A stretch of DNA of 64,000 bases from Isoptericola halotolerans (GCF_013149785.1 NZ_JABEZU010000003.1:248001-312000); one strand, 5' to 3'; shown: positions 34,837-44,871, numbered from the stretch's first letter. Program-made: numbers and translations. Notes: generated by a model not told the origin, from the letters alone.

Positions 34837-34842
34837 GAGCCG

Positions 34843-35769
34843 ATGACCGACGTGCCGCCTCCCGCCGCTCAGCTCGACCTGACCCGGCTCCGGGTCCTGG
34901 CCGCCGTCGCACGGACCGGCTCCGTCACCGCAGCGGCGCGCGAGCTGCACTACGCGCAGCCGTCGGTGAGCCACCACCTGGCCCGCCTGGAGACCGAGGC
35001 GGGCATCCCGTTGCTGCAGCGCGCCGGACGGGGGGTTCGGCTCACCGAGGCGGGCGAGCTGCTCGCCGACCGTGCCGAGGAGATCATCGCGCGGGTCGAG
35101 GGCGCGCAGCGCGAGCTCGACGCGCTGGCCGGCCTCCGTGCGGGCAGGGCGCGGTTGGCGGCCTTCCCCTCTGCGCTCGCGACGATCGTGCCGGACGCCG
35201 TCACGCGCCTGCGTGACCGGCACCCGGGTCTCGGCGTGGGCCTGGTCGAGGCGGAGCCGCCCGAGGCGGTCGGCGCGCTGCGGGCCGGCGAGGTCGACGT
35301 GGCGCTCGTCTTCGAGCACACCGACGTCGACGGGGGCCGCGCCGTCGACGACCTGTCACGGTTCGAGACCACCGCGGTGCTCGACGACGCGGTGTACCTG
35401 GTCACCTCGGCGGATGCACCGCCGCACCCGGGCGATGCCATGACGATCCTGCGCTCGCACGCGACCGACACGTGGATCGCCGGCTGCGAGCGGTGCCGTG
35501 CGGATCTCCTCGCGCGGTGCTCCACGGCCGGCTTCGCTCCCCGGCTCGCCTTCGAGACCGACGACTACGTCGCGGTCCAGGCGCTCGTCGCGGCCGGTGC
35601 CGGCGTGAGCCTGCTCCCCGGGCTGGCGCTGCGAGCGCACCGGAACCCGGACGTGGCCGTCCTCGCGCTGCCCGGCGCGACCCGCCGGGTCCTGGCGCTC
35701 ACGGTCGGCGCGCCGACTCCCCCGGCCCGCGCCCTGGTGGAGCTGCTGGTGGCCAGCGGCGGCGCCTGA
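34843..35769 (+). CDS. LysR family transcriptional regulator
   Basis: 308 residues. A winged helix-turn-helix (about 12-72: LDLTRLRVLAAVARTGSVTAAAREL, YAQPSVSHHLARLETEAGIPLLQR) is followed by the periplasmic-binding-protein-like effector domain. Divergent transcription from the PLP dehydratase implies control of that gene, with an amino acid or keto acid as likely inducer. It converges on a TetR gene. Confidence 0.92.
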   Translation: MTDVPPPAAQLDLTRLRVLAAVARTGSVTAAARELHYAQPSVSHHLARLETEAGIPLLQRAGRGVRLTEAGELLADRAEEIIARVEGAQRELDALAGLRAGRARLAAFPSALATIVPDAVTRLRDRHPGLGVGLVEAEPPEAVGALRAGEVDVALVFEHTDVDGGRAVDDLSRFETTAVLDDAVYLVTSADAPPHPGDAMTILRSHATDTWIAGCERCRADLLARCSTAGFAPRLAFETDDYVAVQALVAAGAGVSLLPGLALRAHRNPDVAVLALPGATRRVLALTVGAPTPPARALVELLVASGGA

Positions 35770-35783
35770 CGAAGGGCTCGGCG

Positions 35784-36407
35784 TCAGCCGGGCAGCACCG
35801 TACGACGCAGGTGCTCGCCGAGGCGCGGGTCCGGGTCGATGCCGGCGAGCATCGACCCGAAGAGGACGGACTCACCGATGCGGACGAACGCGAAGGCCGT
35901 CTCGGCGACCGAGAACTGCAGCGGCGCCAGCGCGCCCGCGTCGAGCTCGCGGCGGATCAGCGTCGCCCAGGCCTCGACGTTGCGCACGTGCACCCGGGCG
36001 GTCGCGCCGAACAGCACCCGGGTCGCGTCCACGGGGTCGACGGCGAGGTACTTCTGCAGAGGTTCGTGCGTGCCGACCTCGTCGTCGAAGCGTCGCGCGA
36101 CGGTCAGCAGCCGCTCGACACCGCGCAAGCCCGCCGCGTCAGCGCCGTCCCGGGCGAGCTCCAACGTGCGCGCCGCCAGCTGCCACAACACGTCGCCGAG
36201 CAGCCGGTCCCGGCTCCCGACCACCCGGTAGAGCGTCGCCCGGCTGACCCACAGGTCCTCGGTCAGCTGGTCCATCGCCAGCCCGCCGGAGGCGACGAAC
36301 TGTCGGCGCGCAGCGCGAAGTGCGACCGGGTACGTGATGACGCGGCCCCGGCCACCTCGGAGCGTCTGGTTCTCGACCACGATGTCGCACCTGCTTTCTC
36401 TGAGCAC
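35784..36407 (-). CDS. TetR family regulator (QsdR-like)
   Basis: About 207 residues. An N-terminal helix-turn-helix (AARRQFVASGGLAMDQLTEDLWVSRATLYRVVGSRDRLLGDVLW) is followed by an all-helical ligand domain. The layout resembles the actinobacterial QsdR group of TetR-like proteins. TATGCT lies 8 nt before the GTG at 36407 (leaderless). A GTG at 36380 with AGCAGG upstream would shorten it by nine residues. It precedes the ABC exporter genes on the same strand, with 45 nt to the exporter stop. Its target is not evident. Confidence 0.82.
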   Translation of the reverse strand: MLRESRCDIVVENQTLRGGRGRVITYPVALRAARRQFVASGGLAMDQLTEDLWVSRATLYRVVGSRDRLLGDVLWQLAARTLELARDGADAAGLRGVERLLTVARRFDDEVGTHEPLQKYLAVDPVDATRVLFGATARVHVRNVEAWATLIRRELDAGALAPLQFSVAETAFAFVRIGESVLFGSMLAGIDPDPRLGEHLRRTVLPG

Positions 36408-36452
36408 GTCCGGCCAGCATACCGTCTGGTCGGTCGGCCGCCAGTGCGCAGG

Positions 36453-38288
36453 TCAGACGAGCGAGTCCTGCCACGCCCTGTGCAGCGCGGCGAACCGTCC
36501 GCGCCGGGCGACGAGCTCGCCCGGGGTCCCGTCCTCCACCACCGTGCCGTGCTCCATGACGAGGACCCGGTCGGCGATCTCGACCGTGGACAACCGATGG
36601 GCGATGATCAGCGCGGTCCGGTCGGCGAGCAGCGTCTGGAGCCCACGCTGCACCAGCCGCTCCCCCGGCAGGTCGAGCGAGCTCGTGGCCTCGTCCAGCA
36701 CGAGCACGGCGGGGTCGGCGAGGAAGGCACGGGCAAAGCTGATCAGCTGCCGCTGCCCGGACGAGACCCGGCCACCACGCTTGTTCACCTCGGTGTCGTA
36801 CCCCTGGGACAGGCTCTGGACGAAGTCGTGCACGCCGACGGCCCGGGCGGCCGCCTCGACCTCGGCGTCGGTGGCCTCCGGCCGCCCCAGCGCGATGTTC
36901 TCCCGCACCGTCCCGCTGAAGAGGTACGCCTCCTGCGTCACCATCACCACGGCACGTCGCAGGTCGGCGGACGACAGGTCCCGGACGTCCACCCCGTCCA
37001 GCAGCACACGGCCCTCGCGCGCGTCGTAGAAGCGTGTCACGAGCTTGGCGAGCGTCGACTTGCCCGCGCCGGTCGAGCCCACCAGGGCGACGGTCTGCCC
37101 GGCCGGGATCGTCAGGTCCAGCGCGGGGAGCACGACCGGGCCGCGTCCGTAGCCGAAGGTGACGTCGTCCAGCCGCACCTCTCCGCGGGCGCGCGGCAAG
37201 GGGGTCGGGTGCCGAGGTTCGACGACCGTCGGCTCCTCGGCGAGCAGCCCGGAGACCTTCTCCAGGGCCGCCACGGCGGACTGCAGCGCGTTGTAGAACA
37301 TCCCGAGCTGCTGGATGGGCTGGAAGAACCGCTTGACGTACAGCAGCACGGCCACGAGCGCACCCAGCTCGAGCCCGCCGTCGTACACGCGCCAGCCGCC
37401 GTAGGCGAGCGCGGCCGCCACCGTCACGTTGCCGATGAGCACCAGACCCGGCTGGTAGCGCCCGTTCACCCCGAAGATCCGCAGGTTGGCGTCCCGGTAC
37501 TCCTCTCCCAGCACGGAGTACGCGGCGTCGACGGCCGGTTCACGACGGAAGGCCTGCACGGCACGCATCCCGGTCATCGTCTCGACGAACTTCACGATCA
37601 GCCGCGCCGAGGCGGTGCGTTGCTCGCGGTAGAGCAGCTGCGAGCGCCGCTGGAACCAGCGCGTCAGCCACCATGCCGGCACCAGTGCCCCGACCAGCAC
37701 CAGACCGGAGCGCCAGTCCACGACGAACAGCGCGACACCGGTGAAGAGCATCAGCATCAGTGACGACACGACGCCTGTCAGCCCGCCGTCGAAGAGCTCG
37801 CGCAGCGCCTCCAGGTCGGAGGTCTGCCGGCTGATCACGCGGCCCGAGGTGTAGGACTCGTGGAACTCCAGAGAGAGTCGTTGCGTGTGGCGGAACACCC
37901 GACGGCGCAGCTCCAGCAGCACGCTCTGAGCGACTCTCGCCGCCGCCCGGACATAGGCACCTGCGCAGACCCCGCCCAGCACCGCTGCCACCAGGTAGGT
38001 ACCACCGACGGCCACGAGCGGGCCGGGGTCGCCGTCCCGCAGGGCGGGCAGCGCCGAGTCGACACCTGCCTGGACCAACAGCGGTCCGGCGACCTGCCCG
38101 AGAGTGCCGACCACGATGAGCGCGCCGGCCCATGCCAAGGGTCGCCACCGGGGGCGCAAGAGCTCTCCGAGCAGCCGTAGCGAGCGTCGTCGCACCGCCG
38201 TGGACGTCGCCCGGTCCAGCAGCGACGTGTCGTCCGAGTGAGCGTCACCCGCCCAGCCACCGCGATCGGCCCGGGAGCTCGTGGTCAC
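36453..38288 (-). CDS. ABC exporter half-transporter, subunit B (catalytic Walker B, degenerate signature)
   Basis: 611 residues: six-helix membrane domain (about 48-330) and ATPase domain. Walker [11 protein letters not shown] (403-412) and Walker [13 protein letters not shown] with Glu533 are normal. The signature motif is VSSGQ (508-512) rather than LSGGQ. This complements its partner, whose signature is normal but whose Walker B ends in Asp. Together they look like a TM287/288- or TmrAB-type heterodimer with one degenerate ATP site. Substrate unknown; such exporters often move drugs or lipids. The GTG overlaps the upstream subunit's stop (GTGA). Confidence 0.92.
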   Translation of the reverse strand: MTTSSRADRGGWAGDAHSDDTSLLDRATSTAVRRRSLRLLGELLRPRWRPLAWAGALIVVGTLGQVAGPLLVQAGVDSALPALRDGDPGPLVAVGGTYLVAAVLGGVCAGAYVRAAARVAQSVLLELRRRVFRHTQRLSLEFHESYTSGRVISRQTSDLEALRELFDGGLTGVVSSLMLMLFTGVALFVVDWRSGLVLVGALVPAWWLTRWFQRRSQLLYREQRTASARLIVKFVETMTGMRAVQAFRREPAVDAAYSVLGEEYRDANLRIFGVNGRYQPGLVLIGNVTVAAALAYGGWRVYDGGLELGALVAVLLYVKRFFQPIQQLGMFYNALQSAVAALEKVSGLLAEEPTVVEPRHPTPLPRARGEVRLDDVTFGYGRGPVVLPALDLTIPAGQTVALVGSTGAGKSTLAKLVTRFYDAREGRVLLDGVDVRDLSSADLRRAVVMVTQEAYLFSGTVRENIALGRPEATDAEVEAAARAVGVHDFVQSLSQGYDTEVNKRGGRVSSGQRQLISFARAFLADPAVLVLDEATSSLDLPGERLVQRGLQTLLADRTALIIAHRLSTVEIADRVLVMEHGTVVEDGTPGELVARRGRFAALHRAWQDSLV

Positions 38289-40165
38289 TGGGTGTCCTCC
38301 GTGTGCCGTGCGCCGTGCGGGTCCGTCGTGTCGTGCGCGGTCGCGTCCCAGTCCTGCTCGAGCGAGCTGATGATGGACCGGTAGTGGTCGTCGGTGTCGA
38401 GCAGCTCGCGATGCGTCCCGACGGCGCTGACCCGCCCCTGGCTGAGCACCGCGACGCGGTCGGCGAGCGCCACCGTGGAGGGCCGGTGCGCGATGACCAG
38501 CGTCGTCGTCCCCGCGAGCACCTGCCGCAGCCTCGCCGTCACCGCCTCCTCGGTGGCGACGTCGAGCGCCGAGAGCGGATCGTCCAGGACGAGCACCCGA
38601 GGTCGCGCCGCGACGGCCCTGGCGAGGGCGAGGCGCTGCCGCTGGCCTCCGGACAGCGAGAGCCCTTCCTCCCCGATGCGTGTCTCGAGGCCCTGGGGCA
38701 GGTCGTGCACGAACGTGGCCTGGGCGACCTCGACGGCCTCGTGCAGCAGCCGGTCCCGCACCGTGTCCGGGAGGCTGTCGTCGACGCCGAGCAGCACGTT
38801 CTCGCGCACGGACGCCGAGAACAGCGTGGGGTCCTCGAACGCGACGGCGACCGCCCGGCGCAGGTCGTGGCGGCTCAGCGCGCGCACGTCGTGGCCGTCG
38901 ATCTCCACAGAACCTGCCGTGACGTCGGCGAGGCGGGGCAGCAGCATCGCCAGCGTCGACTTGCCGGAGCCGGTGAGACCGACGAGCGCCGTCGTGGTCC
39001 CCGCCGGCAGCTCGAGGTCGACGCCGTCGAGCACGGGCTCGGGCGCGTCCTCGTACCGGAAGGCCACACCCCGTAGCACGAGCCGCCCGTCGCCCGGTCC
39101 CAGGGCCTCCGCGTCGGCAGGAGCCGGGTCGGTCACCGGGTTGGGGGTCTCGACGACCTCGAAGAACCGGTCGACGGCGGTGCGGGCGTTGAGAGTCATG
39201 GACAACGTCATACCGAGGTCGACGACCGGGCCGTTGATCACCGCGGCGGTGAGGAAGAACGCGACCAGCGCTCCGACCGAGATCTGCCCGTCCGCGGCCA
39301 GCCACACGCCCAGGATCAGGCACACGGCGAGCGTCAGCTCGGGGATGAGCTGCAACGACGTCGTGACGGTCGCCTGGTTGCCGGCCTTGCGGATCTCGGT
39401 ACGCCGCAGCTCTTCGGCCTGGTCGGAGAAGGACTCCAGGGCGGCGTCGCCTCGTCCGAACGCCTTGAGCACCCGGATGCCGTGGACCGACTCCTCGACG
39501 GTGTTGGCGAGATCGCCGGACTGGTCCTGCGAGAGGCGGGCGATCACACGGTAGCGTCGCGAGAAGCGGTAGGCGATCACGGTCACCGGGACCGCGCCGG
39601 CGAGATACACCACGCCGAGCCAGCCGGCAGTGGCGAGCAGGATCCCCACGCCCACGACGATCGTGACCAGGCTGACCACGAGCTGCAGCAGGCCGAAGAC
39701 GAGCCACCGGCGCAGCAGCCCGAGGTCGGCCATGGACCGGCTGAGCAGCTGGCCGCCGGACCACCGGTCGTGGAAGGCCGGCGGCAGCTGGAGCAGGTGG
39801 CGGAAGAGCACGGTGCGCAGCACCGCCTCGACCCGGGTGCCGGGGTACATCACGAGGTTGCGCCGCAGCAGGATCAACCCGGCCTCGGCGACCCCGAGCC
39901 CGAGCACCGCCAGCGTCGGCCAGAGCAGGGCGGTGCGGTCGTCGGCGGACAGGCCCGTGGCGAGCGGTCCCTCGACGAGGCTCTGCAGCACGCGGGGGAT
40001 CGCGAGGGCTGCCAACGAGGCACCCAGCGAGGCCGCGAGCCCGGCGATCAGTCGAGGGAGCGCGGGGCGGACGTAGGGCAGCAGCCGCAGCACCGACGCG
40101 ACGGTGCCGAGCTGGGAGCCCGCGGGCGCGGACCGGGCCGGCGACGGGGAAGGAGGGGGTGGCAT
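38285..40165 (-). CDS. ABC exporter half-transporter, subunit A (degenerate ATP site)
   Basis: 626 residues. Membrane domain about 30-330, ATPase about 360-600. Walker [11 protein letters not shown] (395-404) and LSGGQ (504-508) are canonical. Walker B is VLVLDDP, with Asp529 replacing the catalytic Glu, and the Q-loop position reads FEDPTLF, with Glu in place of Gln. The degenerate site would be completed by the non-canonical signature of subunit B. Starts from ATG 40165. Confidence 0.92.
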   Translation of the reverse strand: MPPPPSPSPARSAPAGSQLGTVASVLRLLPYVRPALPRLIAGLAASLGASLAALAIPRVLQSLVEGPLATGLSADDRTALLWPTLAVLGLGVAEAGLILLRRNLVMYPGTRVEAVLRTVLFRHLLQLPPAFHDRWSGGQLLSRSMADLGLLRRWLVFGLLQLVVSLVTIVVGVGILLATAGWLGVVYLAGAVPVTVIAYRFSRRYRVIARLSQDQSGDLANTVEESVHGIRVLKAFGRGDAALESFSDQAEELRRTEIRKAGNQATVTTSLQLIPELTLAVCLILGVWLAADGQISVGALVAFFLTAAVINGPVVDLGMTLSMTLNARTAVDRFFEVVETPNPVTDPAPADAEALGPGDGRLVLRGVAFRYEDAPEPVLDGVDLELPAGTTTALVGLTGSGKSTLAMLLPRLADVTAGSVEIDGHDVRALSRHDLRRAVAVAFEDPTLFSASVRENVLLGVDDSLPDTVRDRLLHEAVEVAQATFVHDLPQGLETRIGEEGLSLSGGQRQRLALARAVAARPRVLVLDDPLSALDVATEEAVTARLRQVLAGTTTLVIAHRPSTVALADRVAVLSQGRVSAVGTHRELLDTDDHYRSIISSLEQDWDATAHDTTDPHGARHTEDTQ

Positions 40166-40283
40166 CGCTCACATCTTCCCACCGACCACCGACATGCTTG
40201 CCCGGGCACACCGCCCGGTGCACGAGGGGCTGCCCGTACGATGCCCGCCCTGGACGGCGGGCTGCTGGTGGGTGCGGTGACGG

Positions 40284-40418
40284 GTGCAGTACTCCGCGGT
40301 CGACCAGCTCCTGCACCACCACGCGCCGGACACCGAGGCCGAGCAGCGGCAGTGGTCGGCCCGCATCATCGAGCGGTGCCGTGCGGCCGAGGCGTCGCTC
40401 GGCGACCTGTTCGACTGA
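40284..40418 (+). CDS. Small protein, 44 residues
   Basis: Begins GTG and reads [18 protein letters not shown], then a helical [22 protein letters not shown] end. Nearly every codon ends in G or C, unlike random frames of this size, and an in-frame stop immediately precedes the start. There is no clear Shine-Dalgarno sequence. Three consecutive His and one Cys are notable. It lies divergent from the exporter and converges on thiD with 4 nt between stops. Function unknown. Confidence 0.5.
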   Translation: MQYSAVDQLLHHHAPDTEAEQRQWSARIIERCRAAEASLGDLFD

Positions 40419-40422
40419 CGGC

Positions 40423-41298
40423 TTACCGCACCGTCGGCGCGGCTGCCGCGAGCTGCCCGCGCAGCACCCAGAAGTGGTCGACGGGACCACGGCCGCGGCC
40501 GACGTGCAGAGCGTCACCGGCAGCGATCGCCCCGGCGAGCCACGACTTGGTCTCCCGCAGCGCGTCCCCCCAGTCGCCGCTGCGCACGTACCGGGTGACC
40601 AGACCGCTGGACAGCGAGCATCCCGTGCCGTGGGTGCTGGAGGTCGTCAGCCGTTCGCCCGAGACCTCGAGAACCGGGCCGTGGGCCCCGACGAGCGCGT
40701 CCGGGACGAGGTCACCGTCCAGGTGCCCACCCTTGGCCACGACGAGGACCTGGTGGCGTTCGGCGAGCAGTGCCGCCTGGTCCAGCACCCGCTCCCACCG
40801 GGTGGCGACGGGCTCGCCGAGCAGGACGGCCAGCTCGGGCGTGTTGGGGGTGACCACGTCGGCCCGCGCGAGCAGCCGGCGCAGCGCCTCCTCGCCGGCG
40901 GCGTCCAGGAGGCGGTCACCCGACGTGGCGACCATGACAGGGTCCACGACCACCGGTGGGCGCCCGGCGCCGCCGAGCCCGCCCAGCCAGTCGTCGACGA
41001 CCTGCACCACCTCGGCCGTCGCCAGCATGCCGATCTTGACCCCGTCGAGGGTGACGTCGGCGCACAGCGTCTCAAGCTGTTCGGCGAGGAACGACGCCGG
41101 CGGCACGTGCACGGCGCTCACCCCCGTCGTGCTCTGGGCGGTGAGCGCCGTCACGACGGCCATGCCGTACCCGCCGGCGGCGGCCACGGACTTCAGGTCG
41201 GCCTGGATCCCCGCTCCCCCGCCGGGGTCGGACCCGGCGACGGACAGGACCCTGGGCACCTGCTCGGGCGACGAGACGGTGGGCAGCGTCGACGGCAT
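40423..41298 (-). CDS. thiD: Hydroxymethylpyrimidine/phosphomethylpyrimidine kinase
   Basis: 291 residues from ATG 41298. It phosphorylates HMP and HMP-P in thiamine synthesis. Ribokinase-like motifs: [68 protein letters not shown] and [14 protein letters not shown] (the anion-hole GTGC with catalytic Cys region). The start is chosen because the riboswitch Shine-Dalgarno GAAGGG lies 9 nt upstream. An in-frame ATG at 41307 overlaps the aptamer. Expression is controlled by a TPP riboswitch. Confidence 0.95.
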   Translation of the reverse strand: MPSTLPTVSSPEQVPRVLSVAGSDPGGGAGIQADLKSVAAAGGYGMAVVTALTAQSTTGVSAVHVPPASFLAEQLETLCADVTLDGVKIGMLATAEVVQVVDDWLGGLGGAGRPPVVVDPVMVATSGDRLLDAAGEEALRRLLARADVVTPNTPELAVLLGEPVATRWERVLDQAALLAERHQVLVVAKGGHLDGDLVPDALVGAHGPVLEVSGERLTTSSTHGTGCSLSSGLVTRYVRSGDWGDALRETKSWLAGAIAAGDALHVGRGRGPVDHFWVLRGQLAAAAPTVR

Positions 41299-41301
41299 GG
41301 G

Positions 41302-41380
41302 CGACATCCCTTCGTCAGTGCGGACTGCATCAGGTTCGACGGGTGTGATCTCAGCTCCCGGTGGGCGCACCCCGTGTCGT
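41302..41380 (-). promoter_or_regulatory. TPP riboswitch (THI element) controlling thiD
   Basis: On the minus strand, CGACA (41379-41375) pairs with TGTCG (41306-41302) as stem P1. Inside are GGGGTG, the invariant GCTGAGA (41355-41349) and ACCTGATGCAG near 41335-41325, all hallmarks of the thiamine pyrophosphate aptamer. The GAAGGG ribosome-binding site is inside the aptamer's 3' side, so ligand binding should directly block translation initiation. Confidence 0.93.
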
Positions 41381-41518
41381 GAGGACACCGTAGCGCCCGT
41401 CCGCGAGACGGTGTCTCACCGAACGCGCCCGTGCGCGTCACCGGCGAGATTGCCGATGCCCCGCCACGGCGTCCGGGCGGAGCCTGTCGGGGCAGTCATC
41501 CGTCAGAGAGGACGAACC

Positions 41519-42415
41519 ATGCAGCACTCATCGATCAGGTCCAGGGCCGCCCGACGTGTCACCGCCGCGCTGGCCTCCCTCACGGTCGCGGTGGGCCTCG
41601 GCGCCGCCTCCGGCTCCGTGGCCCAGGCGGCGGACAACCCGTACGAGCGCGGTCCGGCACCGAGCGAGTCGAGCATCGAGGCCACCCGCGGCCACTACGC
41701 CGTCTCCGAGCGCAACGTCTCGCGCTTCGTCTCCGGGTTCGGCGGCGGCACGATCTACTACCCCACGACCACCAGCGACGGGACCTTCGGTGCCGTCGTG
41801 GTCTCGCCGGGCTACACGGGTACCGAGAGCAGCATCGACTGGCTCGGGCCCCGCCTCGCGTCCCAGGGCTTCGTCGTGCTGACGATGGCCACGAACACGA
41901 TCTACGACCAGCCCGACTCGCGGGCACGCCAGCTCCAGGCCGCCCTCGACTACCTCACGGGGTCGAGCCCTGTCGCCGACCGGATCGACGACGACCGCCT
42001 GGCGCTCATGGGTCACTCCATGGGCGGCGGGGGCACGCTGCGCGCCGTGGACGACAACCCGGACATCAAGGCCGCCATCCCCATGACTCCGTGGCACACC
42101 AAGAAGAACTGGTCGACGGTCACGACGCCGACCCTGGTCTTCGCCGCGGAGAACGACTCGGTGGCACGGCACGAGACCCATGCCGAACCGTTCTACAACT
42201 CGTTCAGCGACGACCTGCCCAAGGCGTACCTCGAGCTCGACGGGGCCAGCCACTTCGCGCCCAACTTCTCGAACACCACGATCGCGAAGTACTCGATCTC
42301 GTGGCTCAAGAGGTTCGTGGACGACGACAGCCGGTACACCCAGTTCCTGTGCCCCGGACCCTCGACCGGGCTGTTCTCGCCGGTCGAGAAGTACGAGAGC
42401 TCCTGCCCGTTCTGA
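41519..42415 (+). CDS. Secreted cutinase / polyester hydrolase (Thermobifida cutinase type)
   Basis: 298 residues with a Sec-type signal peptide (about 1-37, cleavage after AQA). The mature protein begins NPYERGP and follows the Thermobifida fusca cutinase pattern throughout: [63 protein letters not shown] and [10 protein letters not shown]...SSCPF. Triad Ser167, Asp213, His245; substrate-cleft Tyr99, Met168, Trp192; C-terminal disulfide Cys278-Cys296. Relatives hydrolyse cutin, synthetic polyesters and poly(ethylene terephthalate). GAGAGGA precedes the ATG. It is followed by a long palindromic terminator and is transcribed alone. Confidence 0.95.
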   Translation: MQHSSIRSRAARRVTAALASLTVAVGLGAASGSVAQAADNPYERGPAPSESSIEATRGHYAVSERNVSRFVSGFGGGTIYYPTTTSDGTFGAVVVSPGYTGTESSIDWLGPRLASQGFVVLTMATNTIYDQPDSRARQLQAALDYLTGSSPVADRIDDDRLALMGHSMGGGGTLRAVDDNPDIKAAIPMTPWHTKKNWSTVTTPTLVFAAENDSVARHETHAEPFYNSFSDDLPKAYLELDGASHFAPNFSNTTIAKYSISWLKRFVDDDSRYTQFLCPGPSTGLFSPVEKYESSCPF

Positions 42416-42431
42416 TCGCCGGACCGCACCC

Positions 42432-42473
42432 GGTCGGTGGGTGGCCGAGCCGCGGCTCGGCCACCCACCGACC
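42432..42473 (+). terminator. Perfect 42-bp palindrome terminator after the cutinase gene
   Basis: The two 21-base arms (starting GGTCGGTGGGTGG) are exact reverse complements, meeting at 42452/42453, 17 nt after the cutinase stop. No U-run. The strength and position indicate termination of the cutinase transcript. Confidence 0.75.
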
Positions 42474-42517
42474 TGTGCAGCGGCACAAGCCCCGATGGCG
42501 CTCGCGCCTCGCGCCCC

Positions 42518-42523
42518 TAGCCT
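42518..42523 (+). promoter_or_regulatory. Leaderless promoter -10 box of the LuxR-type gene
   Basis: TAGCCT lies 6 nt before the ATG at 42530. Confidence 0.5.
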
Positions 42524-42529
42524 CTGGCC

Positions 42530-43999
42530 ATGGAGACGACCTCGGCGACCCGCGGACGGGTCGAGCTGGCCCGCGGCCTGCGCCTGCACGCGCAGGGGCC
42601 GGCTTCCGACGCCTGCGCCAGCCTCGCCCTCGCTCGCGCCGGGCTCACCGCCCGCCCGGGTTCGGCACCCTCGCAGTCGGCGGCCACCGCGGCGCTGTGC
42701 GCCGTCGACGCCGCCTGGGCGGCCGGAGACCTCCCGGTCTGCGTCGAGACCGTGCGGGAAGGCCTCGCAGCGCTGCGGCACGCTCATGGCACGGCGCACG
42801 ACTACCTGACGGGGCTCCTCGCGCTGCTCGAGGGGCGCGAGGGGTCCGCGGCGCTGCAGCGCGTCGTGCGGCGGTCCCGGGACAGACACGACGGAGAGAC
42901 GCTGCTGCGGGGGGCATCGGCGGCCCTGTTGACCGGTGACCTCGTGGCAGCGTGCCGCGCCGGGGCGCAGGCCCTGGCCCGTGCTCGCTCGACCGACGAC
43001 GTCTCCCTCGTCGCCCGCGCCACCGAGCACCTCGCCTATGCCGAGCTGAGGGCCGGGCGCCATGCGCAGGCTCGCGAGCACGCCGAGACCGGCTGGCAGG
43101 CCGCGGTCCGGTCGGGGCGCGTGAACACCGCCGCGCACCTCCGGGCCGTCCTGGCCCTGGTGGCCTCGGTGCAGGGCCCCTCGTCCGAGGTCGCCGACCA
43201 CGCGGCCGCCGCGTCGCGCACCGCACGGCAGCACGGGCTCGCGCCACCGGTGACCCTCGCCGAGTGGGCCCTGGCTCGTGCAGAGCTCGCCGACGGACGC
43301 CCCGCCGACGCCGCGACGCGGCTCGGCTCGCTCGTCGCGCCGGTGGACGGCGGGGCCCACTTCGCCCTGCGTGGTCTCGTCCTGCCCACGCTCGTGGAGG
43401 CGGCCGTCGCGGCCGGGGACCCCGCGCGGGCACGGGCGGTGCTCCCCGAGCTCGAGTCCTGGGGCCGTTCGGCCGCCGACCCGCTCGCCCCGGCGTTGCG
43501 GCTGCGATGCCGGGCGCTGCTCGCGCCCGAGCCCGGGCAGGTCGACGACCTCTATGCCCGTGCTCACCTCGCGCACCTCGAGGCCGCCGGTGACTTCGAG
43601 CGTGCCCGTACCTTGCTGCTGCACGGGATGTGGCTGCGTCGGCAGCGACGACCCGGCGAGGCACGCGGACGGTTGGGGGCTGCCCTCCAGCTCCTCGAAC
43701 GCTGCGGCGCCGAGCTCTGGGCGGGGCCGGCCCGTGCCGAGCTCCGTGCAGCCGGCGCCGCCCCGCGCGCGCCGGAGCCGGACGGGTCGGCGCCCGACGG
43801 ACTGGCCGGCCTGACACCCCATCAGGCACGGATCGCCCGGTGCGTGGCCACGGGCGAGACGAACCGCGAGATCGCCGCCCGGCTGGCGGTCAGCGTCCGC
43901 ACCGTCGACTGCCACCTGCGCAACATCTTCGCCGCCCTCGGAGTGCGCTCACGCGTCGAGCTGGCCCGCCGGGTACCGACCGCTCCGGACGCCCCCTAG
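42530..43999 (+). CDS. LuxR-type HTH regulator with TPR-like helical repeats
   Basis: 489 residues. Most of the protein is Ala/Arg-rich helical repeats reminiscent of TPRs. The last 65 residues are a LuxR/FixJ HTH (LTPHQARIARCVATGETNREIAARLAVSVRTVDCHLRNIFAALGV). There is no Walker-type ATPase domain, so it resembles the C-terminal half of an LAL regulator. The ligand and targets are unknown. It lies downstream of the cutinase terminator, and control of the cutinase is possible but not shown. Confidence 0.85.
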   Translation: METTSATRGRVELARGLRLHAQGPASDACASLALARAGLTARPGSAPSQSAATAALCAVDAAWAAGDLPVCVETVREGLAALRHAHGTAHDYLTGLLALLEGREGSAALQRVVRRSRDRHDGETLLRGASAALLTGDLVAACRAGAQALARARSTDDVSLVARATEHLAYAELRAGRHAQAREHAETGWQAAVRSGRVNTAAHLRAVLALVASVQGPSSEVADHAAAASRTARQHGLAPPVTLAEWALARAELADGRPADAATRLGSLVAPVDGGAHFALRGLVLPTLVEAAVAAGDPARARAVLPELESWGRSAADPLAPALRLRCRALLAPEPGQVDDLYARAHLAHLEAAGDFERARTLLLHGMWLRRQRRPGEARGRLGAALQLLERCGAELWAGPARAELRAAGAAPRAPEPDGSAPDGLAGLTPHQARIARCVATGETNREIAARLAVSVRTVDCHLRNIFAALGVRSRVELARRVPTAPDAP

Positions 44000-44067
44000 A
44001 GACCGACCGGCCGGTATGCCATCCTGGGGCGACGGGACGACGACGTGGTCGTCCGGGAGGAGGAGTC

Positions 44068-44868
44068 ATGCCCGACACGGCCGTGGCCGCCCCGTCCGTC
44101 CGCCAGGAGGCGAGCCGGGACCGTCGTGACCCGCCCTGGTCCCGCCACCGGCTCGTCGCCTCGCTGCTCGACGGCTCCTGCCCGCTGGCCGACCTGCGCC
44201 GCGCTGCCGTCGCCCTGGGGATGCCGCTCGTCGGGTCCTACCGGGTGGTGGCCCTGCACGCTTCCGGGCAGGCTCGTCGTGCCGCCGGACGGGCCGCTCT
44301 CGGCACCGCCCACGGCCACGTCCACTGGCACGGTTCGCGGCCCGTCGAGCACGCGATCGTCCTGCTCGGCGACCCGGACCGGCCGGACCTCGTCGACGAG
44401 CACCAGGTCGCAGCGCTTCCGGCGGGCGTCCGCATCGGCGTCAGCATGCCCGTCGAGGGCCTCGCCGCCCTGACCGACGCGCGACGTCAGGCGGTCAGCG
44501 CGCTGCACCTGTGCCCTCCGCAGGGAGGGTACGTCGACCTGTCCGCGCACCTGCCGGCCGCCGTGCTCGACGCCGACCCGGCACTTGCCGACCGGCTCCG
44601 CACACAGGTCCTCGGCCCGCTGGCGACCGCAGGACCGGACCACACCCTCCTGCTCGACACGTTCGCGGCATGGGTGGACTCGGACGGTTCGACCCGGGAG
44701 GCGGCACGGCGTCTCGACTGCCACCGCAACACCGTGACCAACCGCCTGCACCGGCTCGAACGGCTGACCGGGCGGCGCGTCGACAGGCCCGCCGACCTCG
44801 TCGACCTGACGCTCGCCCTGGCCGCCCACCGACGCACGCGGCGTCAGCACGACGGCCAGCCGCGCTGA
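44068..44868 (+). CDS. PucR/CdaR-type HTH regulator
   Basis: 266 residues. The C-terminal HTH_30 domain reads TLLLDTFAAWVDSDGSTREAARRLDCHRNTVTNRLHRLERLTGR, the PucR/CdaR consensus. The N-terminal part is a GGDEF-like regulatory region in other family members (AIVLLGDPDRPDL, RIGVSMPVEGLAAL). GGGAGGAGGAG just before the ATG is a strong ribosome-binding site. It follows the LuxR gene after 68 nt. Confidence 0.85.
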   Translation: MPDTAVAAPSVRQEASRDRRDPPWSRHRLVASLLDGSCPLADLRRAAVALGMPLVGSYRVVALHASGQARRAAGRAALGTAHGHVHWHGSRPVEHAIVLLGDPDRPDLVDEHQVAALPAGVRIGVSMPVEGLAALTDARRQAVSALHLCPPQGGYVDLSAHLPAAVLDADPALADRLRTQVLGPLATAGPDHTLLLDTFAAWVDSDGSTREAARRLDCHRNTVTNRLHRLERLTGRRVDRPADLVDLTLALAAHRRTRRQHDGQPR

Positions 44869-44871
44869 CGG

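Noticed and set aside
35766-35787. CTGACG/CGTCAG inverted repeat between the LysR and TetR stops
   Set aside because: Only six base pairs with a 10-nt loop; too weak to call a terminator.
35472-37763. 763-codon + strand frame opposite the TetR and ABC genes
   Set aside because: Shadow frame; no homology and it disrupts well-supported genes.
38289-40517. The upstream extension of the second ABC subunit to 40517, which would give a fused 1354-residue protein
   Set aside because: The extension lies in another frame of the first subunit's gene and has low-complexity Arg-rich sequence; the true start is GTG 38288 in a GTGA overlap.
42432-42473. The 42-bp palindrome considered as an operator for the LuxR-type gene
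   Set aside because: Its position 17 nt after a stop codon and its extreme stem strength fit a terminator better.
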